Part shown: positions 1 to 3,557 of the stretch, in pieces
Layout: every line of letters begins with the position of its first letter
How positions within the stretch are numbered: position 1 is the stretch's first letter
Assembly: GCA_016186855.1 (NCBI GenBank)
Contig: JACPKT010000033.1
Coordinates: 1-6,155 of the forward strand
Source: Candidatus Iainarchaeum sp.
GTDB lineage: Archaea; Iainarchaeota; Iainarchaeia; Iainarchaeales; GW2011-AR10
DNA length: 6,155 nt
Reading direction: 5' to 3'
The notes under the pieces: generated by a model
Told to the model about the DNA's origin: nothing
Database searches by the model: none
Seen by the model: the letters and a program-made list of their open reading frames with translations, nothing else
Made by a program: the position numbers and the translations under genes

Positions 1-7
1 TATGCGG

Positions 8-224
8 CAGCGGCAAATTCCGCTGACAACAACGCCAAATTGCGTTGACGAATTTGTGCCAGCTACGCTGGCACTGGCGTGCAATTTCACAAATTCCGCT
101 GGCAAATTTGCGCCATACTTTGTATGGCGCTGGTGCCACTTTAGTGGCACAAAAGTGACACCTGATTTTGCAGGCGGTGTCAATTGACGCAAAAGTTGTT
201 TTTAAAAGCTTTTTTTCACAACTT
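8..224. repeat. Array of about eight short inverted repeats (hairpins)
   Basis: Inverted repeats read by eye: (1) CAGCGG/CCGCTG at 8-25, loop CAAATT; (2) CAACGC/GCGTTG at 30-47, same loop CAAATT; (3) GTGCCAGC/GCTGGCAC at 56-74, loop TAC; (4) AATTT/AAATT at 83-95, loop CAC; (5) GCGCCATAC/GTATGGCGC at 110-130, loop TTT; (6) GTGCCACT/AGTGGCAC at 133-150, loop TT; (7) TGACACC/GGTGTCA at 156-182, loop 13; (8) AAGTTGT/ACAACTT at 193-224, loop 18. Starts of units 1-7 are 22-27 bases apart. Stems differ in sequence, but hexamers recur: CAAATT four times, GTGCCA and TGGCAC twice each. This is neither a CRISPR array (no constant repeat) nor a simple tandem repeat. It may continue beyond the left edge. 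Whether it acts as structured RNA, a DNA-level element or a passive repeat cannot be decided from sequence alone. Units 7 and 8 are the weakest. Confidence 0.75.
199..207 (+). promoter_or_regulatory. Putative archaeal TATA box for the monooxygenase-like gene
   Basis: TTTTTAAAA lies 37 bases upstream of the ATG at 244. An archaeal TATA box sits about 26 bases before the transcription start, which would place that start near 230, just ahead of the ribosome binding site at 232-238. The same 9-mer occurs 32 bases upstream of the zinc-ribbon start. It also lies in the loop of the eighth inverted repeat (193-224), so it could equally be part of that structure. The TATATT at 224-229 is too close to the ATG to fit. 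Confidence 0.35.
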
Positions 225-231
225 ATATTGC

Positions 232-238
232 GAGGTGA
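232..238 (+). promoter_or_regulatory. Ribosome binding site GAGGTGA
   Basis: GAGGTGA matches the strong Shine-Dalgarno sequence complementary to the archaeal 16S rRNA tail. It ends five bases before the ATG at 244 and supports that start. Confidence 0.75.
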
Positions 239-243
239 AGTAA

Positions 244-546
244 ATGGAAATAGTGACAGTAGTGGAAGGCAGAATTCCGTCAAAAAAAGTTGCTGATTTC
301 GAGGCAGCCTATGCGGCTATCAAACCACCTTTTCCGGAAGGTTTTGTGATGTCGACCTTGTTGCACAGCACGAAAGATGCAAGGGCATACCGTATTCAAA
401 CAAAGTGGAAGAATCAGGGCCTGCTCGAAAGCTACAAAAAGAGCACTGACACACCCATGGCCATTGCATTATTCAGACGATTTGGAGTTGAGCCCCAATT
501 TGAGTTGTTCGAGGTTGCCAAAAGCCTCCAAAAAGAACAATTTTGA
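244..546 (+). CDS. ABM-superfamily (antibiotic biosynthesis monooxygenase-like) small protein
   Basis: Small soluble protein of 100 residues. It opens with a beta strand (MEIVTVVEGRIP), then a helix (KKVADFEAAYAAI), a strand containing FVMSTLLHS, the strand pattern ARAYRIQTKWKN, and a helix after ESYKKSTDTP with a final hydrophobic strand (PQFELFEVAKS). This order and length fit the dimeric ferredoxin-like alpha/beta fold of the ABM/heme-degrading/quinol-monooxygenase superfamily. Members include cofactor-free oxygenases and heme oxygenases, but many have no known substrate and no catalytic residue can be assigned here, so no reaction is claimed. The ATG at 244 has a strong ribosome binding site. 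The gene appears to stand alone: a T-run follows it, and the next start has its own candidate promoter. A Dabb-type stress protein of the same fold is the main alternative. Confidence 0.6.
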   Translation: MEIVTVVEGRIPSKKVADFEAAYAAIKPPFPEGFVMSTLLHSTKDARAYRIQTKWKNQGLLESYKKSTDTPMAIALFRRFGVEPQFELFEVAKSLQKEQF

Positions 547-552
547 TTTTTT
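547..552 (+). terminator. T-run after the monooxygenase-like gene
   Basis: Six T residues follow the TGA stop directly. Archaeal transcription commonly ends at short T-runs without a hairpin, and a new candidate promoter lies about 35 bases further on. Confidence 0.35.
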
Positions 553-586
553 AAACCACCATAAAAAAATACTCCTAATTATCGGA

Positions 587-595
587 TTTTTAAAA
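587..595 (+). promoter_or_regulatory. Putative archaeal TATA box for the zinc-ribbon/aEF-1beta pair
   Basis: TTTTTAAAA, identical to the 9-mer at 199-207, lies 32 bases before the GTG at 627. It predicts a transcription start near 617 and a leader of about ten bases. It overlaps a possible TTG start at 597, which argues against that start. A 6-bp inverted repeat, AATTGT/ACAATT (610-625), abuts the GTG. Confidence 0.35.
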
Positions 596-626
596 CTTGT
601 CACTTAAAAAATTGTATAAACAATTG

Positions 627-791
627 GTGAGCTATTTGAAAATTTGCACTACTTGCAACACGCAGATACTGGAACACTATGTTGAGTTCAAGTGCCCAAA
701 ATGCGCGCAAACAAACATTATCAGGTGCGACCACTGCAGGACAACCTCAAAGCCCTACAAGTGCACTGAGTGCGGCTTTGAAGGCCCTTGA
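627..791 (+). CDS. Small zinc-ribbon protein encoded beside aEF-1beta
   Basis: With the GTG at 627 the product has 54 residues and four CxxC pairs: C7/C10, C23/C26, C34/C37 and C46/C49, ending in CGFEGP. This is the layout of the archaeal two-zinc-ribbon small protein family whose gene regularly precedes the one for elongation factor 1-beta. The haloarchaeal member HVO_2753 binds zinc and affects swarming and biofilm formation. An RNA- or ribosome-associated role is often assumed but is not shown here. Each ribbon probably binds one zinc ion. The frame is open back to a TTG at 597, giving 64 residues. I prefer the GTG because relatives begin only a few residues before the first CxxC and because a TATA-like 9-mer lies 32 bases before it; neither start has a clear ribosome binding site. 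The next gene begins 11 bases after the stop, so the two are probably co-transcribed. Confidence 0.85.
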   Translation: MSYLKICTTCNTQILEHYVEFKCPKCAQTNIIRCDHCRTTSKPYKCTECGFEGP

Positions 792-792
792 A

Positions 793-797
793 AGGTG
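793..797 (+). promoter_or_regulatory. Ribosome binding site AGGTG of aEF-1beta
   Basis: AGGTG ends five bases before the ATG at 803. It favours that ATG over the in-frame TTG at 788, which would overlap the upstream stop codon and add five residues not expected in the family. Confidence 0.55.
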
Positions 798-802
798 CGC
801 TA

Positions 803-1066
803 ATGCCTGACAAAATGTTTGTAATAATAAAAGTGAATGCCAAAGAAATGGAAAAAGTCGGGGAACTCGCAGAAAAACTGAAAACCCTAAAAAACGGGGA
901 AATACGGGAAGTGAAAAGGGAGCCGATAGGATTTGGCATTGAAGTAATAAAAGTGGGTGCGCTTGTAAACGAAAAAGAGGAAGGGGCGCTGGAAAGGCTC
1001 AAAAAAGAAATTGACTCAATGAAACTAGTGGAATACTCTGAAATAGAGGCAATGACCCTGGTTTAA
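803..1066 (+). CDS. ef1b: Translation elongation factor 1-beta (aEF-1beta)
   Basis: Protein of 87 residues, the usual length for archaeal EF-1beta, which corresponds to the C-terminal guanine-exchange domain of eukaryotic eEF1B-alpha. It releases GDP from aEF-1alpha so that factor can bind GTP and carry the next aminoacyl-tRNA. Visible marks are the opening strand MFVIIKVNAKEM, the family-typical core KREPIGFGIEVIKV (around residues 42-55; relatives read EPIAFGLKAL), and the closing VEYSEIEAMTLV, like the ..VEVTDVRRL ending of homologues. The fold is a small alpha/beta sandwich acting in the cytosol. The ATG at 803 has an AGGTG ribosome binding site. The gene follows the zinc-ribbon gene by 11 bases in the arrangement conserved across many archaea, which supports both calls. 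Confidence 0.93.
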   Translation: MPDKMFVIIKVNAKEMEKVGELAEKLKTLKNGEIREVKREPIGFGIEVIKVGALVNEKEEGALERLKKEIDSMKLVEYSEIEAMTLV

Positions 1067-1077
1067 TTCATTACGAC

Positions 1078-1112
1078 TTCTTGTTTTATTCCTTTTCCAG
1101 CACTTTTTTGTT
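1078..1112 (+). promoter_or_regulatory. T-rich spacer: possible aEF-1beta terminator and rad50 promoter
   Basis: The 46-base gap between aEF-1beta and rad50 is pyrimidine-rich, with TTTT at 1084-1087, TTTT at 1093-1096 and TTTTTT at 1104-1109. These runs could end upstream transcription. TTTTATT at 1084-1090 is centred 26 bases before the rad50 ATG, the distance expected for a leaderless archaeal transcript, and no Shine-Dalgarno sequence precedes that ATG. Both readings are inference. Confidence 0.3.
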
Positions 1113-2222
1113 ATGATCAGGCGGGTATTGCTTGAGAACTGGAAGAGCCATGCAAAAAGCGAGTTTGAGTTCGAAAAAGGCACGAATGTTTTGGTTGGGG
1201 TTAGTGGTTCTGGAAAGACCTCGGTGATGGACGCAATTTGTTTTGCTCTTTATGGGACCTTTCCTCAGGCGGCTGCAAGGGAAATAAAGCTGGAAGAAGT
1301 GATAAGGCAGCAGCCGACAAAAAGTGATTTTTGCAAAGTGACCGTTGAGTTTGAGTACGGCAAAAAAAACTTTGAATTGACGCGCACAATTTTTCGCAAC
1401 TCCTCAAACCAGGCGGTTCTCAAAGAAAACGGCTCCCTCATGGCCGGCCCGAAACCTGCAGAAGTAAGCAAAAGGGTTGAGGAAATAATCGAGGTGAACT
1501 ATGACTTGTTCACGCGCGCTATTTATTCAGAGCAAAACCAGATAGATTATTTTTTGAAACTCAACCCTGCACAGCGAAAAGAAAAAATTGATGACTTGCT
1601 TTTGCTCAACAAATACGAGCTTGTGAGGGCAAACGCAGTGAACATGCAGAACCGGCTGAAAAAACAGCTTGAAGACAAAACAATGTGGCTTGAGGAATTA
1701 AAGGAAGGATTTGACGAAAAAGCACTTGAAGAAGTGCTGAAAAAAATTTTGGAAAAACAAACTGCTGCTGAATTTTCAAAAAAGGAAAAAATCTTTTTGG
1801 AGGCCGAACTAAAAAAAGTTTTGGAACAAATATCAGAGCTTGAAAAAAAAATGAAAGAGTTTTTGTTTTACAAGGAGCTTTTAATAAAAGTCGGGGCAGG
1901 GGCAGCGGAACTCCAAAAGACAATTTTGTACACAAAAAAAAAGATGGATAAAAAAAGCCTGACGGAATTGCTTGAAACAGAAAAAAATCTTTTGGAAAAA
2001 ATAATGGAAAAGAAAAAGCAGGCAAAAGAGCTTGAAAAAGAGCAAAAAGAGACACAGAATAAAACAAGTGAACTGTTGGAAAAAAAAGGCGCGCTTGAAG
2101 AAAAAGTAGCACAGAAAATAAAGCAGGCAAAAGAGCTCAAGTCCTCAAAAGGAGTGTGCCCGGTGTGCAATAGAAAACTTGAAGAGCATCTTAAAGGAGA
2201 ACAAAAATTTTTTTACACTTGA
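1113..2222 (+). CDS. rad50: Rad50 N-terminal fragment: Walker A to zinc hook
   Basis: As read, this frame gives 369 residues. The start MIRRVLLENWKSHAKSEFEF matches the first strand and the conserved N-x-x-S-H of Rad50 without extra residues, so the ATG at 1113 is secure. Walker A is GVSGSGKT at 29-36; the third position is Ser where Rad50 usually has Asn (GxNGSGKS). The Q-loop is SEQNQIDYFL at 139-148. From about residue 165 to 348 the protein is Lys/Glu/Leu-rich coiled coil. C349-P-V-C352 is the zinc hook through which two Rad50 molecules dimerise. The frame leaves the true one at 2208-2214 and ends two codons later with the non-native Y-T. The frame break thus lies 13 codons after the hook, at the beginning of the returning arm. 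Confidence 0.9.
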   Translation: MIRRVLLENWKSHAKSEFEFEKGTNVLVGVSGSGKTSVMDAICFALYGTFPQAAAREIKLEEVIRQQPTKSDFCKVTVEFEYGKKNFELTRTIFRNSSNQAVLKENGSLMAGPKPAEVSKRVEEIIEVNYDLFTRAIYSEQNQIDYFLKLNPAQRKEKIDDLLLLNKYELVRANAVNMQNRLKKQLEDKTMWLEELKEGFDEKALEEVLKKILEKQTAAEFSKKEKIFLEAELKKVLEQISELEKKMKEFLFYKELLIKVGAGAAELQKTILYTKKKMDKKSLTELLETEKNLLEKIMEKKKQAKELEKEQKETQNKTSELLEKKGALEEKVAQKIKQAKELKSSKGVCPVCNRKLEEHLKGEQKFFYT

Positions 2223-2790
2223 AAAAATTCAAAAAGAAATTTTGGCGGCGCACGATGAAGTGCTTGGCACAAAAGACCTGATAAAAAGCGCAAAAGAGCT
2301 TTTGGAAAAAGAAGCAGAGCACAAAAATCTTTTAGAGGAACAGAAAAAAATTTCAGAGCAAGTGGAAAAATTAGGTTTTCTCGAAAAAGAAACAAGAGAT
2401 GCAAGAAATAGCCAGACAAGTTTAAGGGAAAAAATTTATGGCTTGGAGATGGAAATGAAAATAAGCGGAGAGCTCATTGAACAGCTGAAAGAAAACGAAA
2501 AAAGACTGATTGCGGCAAAAAACAGTATCAAAGAAATTGAGGAAACCGCAAAGCGCCTTTCAAAGACAATCGAACAGGTCACGATTTTTGTGAACGTGCT
2601 CAAAGAAACGCAGGCATTGCTGCGATACTCGCTCATCAACACTGTCAATGAAGCAATGAATGACATCTGGCAAAACATTTACCCGTACGGGGATTTTGAG
2701 AGCGCAAAAATTGAAATCAATGAGACAGGCAACTATGAAATAATGGTAAAGCAAAAAATGGGGAGTGGGAACGGGCAGAGGGAATTTTAA
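2206..2790 (+). CDS. rad50: Rad50 middle fragment: returning coiled-coil arm
   Basis: This frame carries the second antiparallel arm of Rad50, rich in Lys, Glu and Leu, from NFFTLEKIQKEIL onward. It continues into the C-terminal ATPase lobe, whose start is marked by LRYSLINTVNEAMNDIWQNI and YPYGDFESAKIEI. The frame is open back to a TTG at 2179, but that part overlaps the first fragment in another frame and is not native Rad50 sequence. At the 3' end the frame leaves the true one at the A6 run (2753-2758) and finishes with an out-of-frame tail, MGSGNGQREF. Here the neighbouring frame instead encodes NGEWERAEGILSGGER, exactly what Rad50 should contain. No independent start with a ribosome binding site was seen, so this is a piece of rad50 and not a separate gene. 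Confidence 0.85.
   Translation, partial: NFFTLEKIQKEILAAHDEVLGTKDLIKSAKELLEKEAEHKNLLEEQKKISEQVEKLGFLEKETRDARNSQTSLREKIYGLEMEMKISGELIEQLKENEKRLIAAKNSIKEIEETAKRLSKTIEQVTIFVNVLKETQALLRYSLINTVNEAMNDIWQNIYPYGDFESAKIEINETGNYEIMVKQKMGSGNGQREF
2208..2214 (+). other. Frame disruption 1 in rad50 (T7 run)
   Basis: Seven T residues follow five A residues. The upstream frame reads K-F-F-Y-T-stop, while Rad50 continues in the +1 frame as F-F-T-L-E-K. Six T residues would join them without a break. The preceding A-AAA-TTT is a textbook -1 slippery heptamer, but -1 leads to the wrong frame, so standard programmed -1 frameshifting does not rescue the gene. Polymerase slippage in the T-run could. Confidence 0.8.
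2753..2758 (+). other. Frame disruption 2 in rad50 (A6 run)
   Basis: The frame upstream reads V-K-Q-K-M-G and reaches a stop at 2788-2790. The Rad50 signature lies one base back. With seven A residues the reading becomes V-K-Q-K-N-G-E-W-E-R-A-E-G-I-L-S-G-G-E-R. A ribosome could slip from AAA to AAA by one base here, but the canonical X-XXY-YYZ heptamer is absent. The placement is supported by the sensible sequence obtained from the A-run onward. Confidence 0.75.
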
Positions 2791-3083
2791 GCGGTGGCGA
2801 GAGAAGCTGTGTGGCCCTAACGCTGAGAATTGCAATCTCGCTTGTGCTTGCCCAGAACCTGAGTTGGATAATTTTGGACGAGCCCACACACAACTTGGAT
2901 GCAAACACCATTGCAAGGCTTTCACATATGATGAAAAATCACTTGCCCGGCCTTGTGGACCAGATTTTTATAATAACGCATGATAAGGAAATGGAACTTG
3001 CTGCAAATGGTTCGCTTTACTTTTTGGAAAGAGAAAAAGACAGCCAAGGGCCAACAAGACCGCTACTACAGGAAATAAGGTAA
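2757..3083 (+). CDS. rad50: Rad50 C-terminal fragment: signature, Walker B, D-loop
   Basis: In this frame the protein resumes at NGEWERAEGILSGGERSCVA and runs to the TAA at 3081-3083. It holds the ABC signature SGGER, Walker B (LSWIILDEPTHNLD), with the catalytic Asp-Glu pair, the D-loop and the switch His in FIITHDKE. Together with the N-terminal lobe these form the two ATP sites of the Rad50 dimer. Gene callers would probably start it at the GTG at 2811, which cuts off the signature motif; a product from there could not complete an ATPase. That argues against a genuinely split, separately translated Rad50. The tail after the switch region (SLYFLEREK onward) is short, as in other Rad50s. It converges with rps17e, with two bases between the stops. 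Confidence 0.88.
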   Translation, partial: NGEWERAEGILSGGERSCVALTLRIAISLVLAQNLSWIILDEPTHNLDANTIARLSHMMKNHLPGLVDQIFIITHDKEMELAANGSLYFLEREKDSQGPTRPLLQEIR

Positions 3084-3090
3084 CCTTATT
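3074..3090. terminator. Palindrome spanning the convergent rad50 and rps17e stops
   Basis: AATAAGG-TAA-CCTTATT: a perfect 7-bp stem with a 3-base loop. The rad50 TAA forms the loop (3081-3083) and the rps17e stop lies in the right arm (3086-3088). A T7 run at 3101-3107 follows on the + strand, inside rps17e. On the - strand the nearest T-run is about 50 bases further, inside rad50. It may help separate the two convergent transcripts. The stem is AT-rich and weak, so termination is inferred. Confidence 0.4.
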
Positions 3091-3280
3091 CCTCGCCTGC
3101 TTTTTTTAGCCCTCTTGTAATAAAACCAACTACCTTGTTTCTTAATTTTTTATTGAGCGGAAGGGAAAGAGAATCAAGCATTTTCTTATTTTTTTCAAAA
3201 TCTGCCCCAAACTGGTCTGGAAATTCTTTTAAAAGCGTTTTTGCCCTTGCCTTAATTGCTTTTGGAACCGCATTTCCCAC
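3086..3280 (-). CDS. rps17e: 30S ribosomal protein S17e
   Basis: Protein of 64 residues, the usual size for archaeal S17e (eukaryotic eS17), a small-subunit protein absent from bacteria. The family pattern is clear: start MGNAVPKAIKARAKTLL, then EFPDQFGADFEKNKKMLDSL (relatives read DKFTTDFEHNKK) and LNKKLRNKVVGFITRGLKK (relatives read SKRLRNRIAGYITR). The start is a GTG at 3280-3278, abutting the TAA of rpoK with no base between, so translation is probably coupled. An ATG seven bases further in is out of frame. It is the second gene of a leftward pair with rpoK and converges on rad50. Confidence 0.95.
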   Translation of the reverse strand: MGNAVPKAIKARAKTLLKEFPDQFGADFEKNKKMLDSLSLPLNKKLRNKVVGFITRGLKKAGEE

Positions 3281-3487
3281 TTAAAACACTTCCACCCTTT
3301 TAATTTCCCCTGAAGGCAATTTCCTCAAAATTGCCATTGGCAAGACCTTTTGTTCAAGCTCTGCCTTTGCAATATCCAAAATCGACATATTTTCATGGGG
3401 CTTAAAGAGAGTCGGCGCACCAAGCGCTATTTGCAGGGCACGGGCACTAACCAACCTTGCCTTTTCAAAACGGGTAATTTTTTCCAT
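3281..3487 (-). CDS. rpoK: DNA-directed RNA polymerase subunit K (Rpb6/omega homologue)
   Basis: Protein of 68 residues. RpoK is the archaeal counterpart of eukaryotic Rpb6 and bacterial omega and helps assemble and stabilise the polymerase by clamping the largest subunit. The diagnostic block is ITRFEKARLVSARALQIALGAP (residues 4-25), matching the family pattern (L/I)TR(F/Y)EKAR..GARALQ...GAP. It is followed by DIAKAELEQKVLPMAILRKLPSGEI, matching ..IA..EL..G.LP..I.R.LP.G.I. The open frame extends 20 codons upstream (to 3547), but that part is hydrophobic, unlike the family, and covers the promoter. The ATG at 3487 is therefore chosen. GGATCC stands three bases before it and partly resembles the end of an extended archaeal Shine-Dalgarno sequence. 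rps17e begins directly after its stop. Confidence 0.95.
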   Translation of the reverse strand: MEKITRFEKARLVSARALQIALGAPTLFKPHENMSILDIAKAELEQKVLPMAILRKLPSGEIKRVEVF

Positions 3488-3511
3488 AAAGGATCCAAAA
3501 AAAAATAGAGG

Positions 3512-3520
3512 AATATTTAT
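3512..3520 (-). promoter_or_regulatory. Putative TATA box of the rpoK-rps17e operon
   Basis: Read on the - strand, ATAAATATT is centred about 29 bases before the rpoK ATG and preceded by AAAACCA, a possible purine-rich TFB site. The spacing predicts a transcript with a leader of only a few bases. A run of nine T (3497-3505) lies between box and start. The next coding sequence upstream is the end of the 3558-5057 gene. Confidence 0.45.
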
Positions 3521-3557
3521 TGGTTTTACCAAAAAATTAAAAAACAAGCGGGTTAGA

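Larger units (their letters stand above)
1113..3083 (+). pseudogene. rad50: rad50, whole locus, interrupted by two opposite frame disruptions
   Basis: Rad50 is the SMC-like ATPase that partners Mre11 in processing DNA double-strand ends. The locus reads in three successive frames. Removing one T from the T7 run at 2208-2214 and adding one A to the A6 run at 2753-2758 restores a single protein of about 656 residues: Walker A GVSGSGKT (29-36), Q-loop around Q141, first coiled-coil arm, CPVC zinc hook (349-352), second arm, signature LSGGER (559-564), Walker B IILDEP (D589, E590), D-loop NLD (594-596) and switch histidine H623. Every motif is present in the right order with no internal decay, so two homopolymer indels (sequencing or very recent mutation) or slippage are likelier than an old pseudogene. 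Well-studied archaeal Rad50s have about 880 residues, so the arms here are short. No mre11, herA or nurA lies in the window. The three fragments follow as separate entries. Confidence 0.85.

Noticed and set aside
2..187. 61-codon open frame across the hairpin array
   Set aside because: The translation has no family resemblance or ribosome binding site, and its composition is dictated by the inverted repeats. Absence of stops over 61 codons is unsurprising in GC-rich stems.
8..224. CRISPR array or integron attC array
   Set aside because: There is no repeated constant unit with unique spacers, and the units are too short and lack integron core sites or cassette genes.
721..1002. 93-codon - strand frame opposite the zinc-ribbon and aEF-1beta genes
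   Set aside because: It is antisense to two well-supported genes and its Ser/Phe-rich product shows no family motif.
1588..1596. TGATGA-type motifs as box C/D guide RNA
   Set aside because: The copies found lie inside rad50 codons, without correctly placed C', D and D' boxes.
1606..2170. Long open frames on the - strand opposite the Rad50 coiled coil
   Set aside because: They are rich in Phe, Ser and Leu, as expected from the complement of Lys/Glu-rich codons, and lie entirely within a convincing gene.
2204..2210. A-AAA-TTT as a programmed -1 frameshift site in rad50
   Set aside because: A -1 shift leads to a frame that soon stops and does not contain the Rad50 continuation; a +1 change is required.
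2179..2222. Separate start (TTG at 2179) for the middle Rad50 fragment as an independent gene
   Set aside because: There is no ribosome binding site, the first residues come from another frame of the upstream exon-like stretch, and the signature motif needed downstream is out of frame.
3488..3547. Twenty-residue N-terminal extension of RpoK
   Set aside because: It is hydrophobic, absent from the family, and overlaps the TATA-like element and T9 run; the ATG at 3487 gives the normal length.
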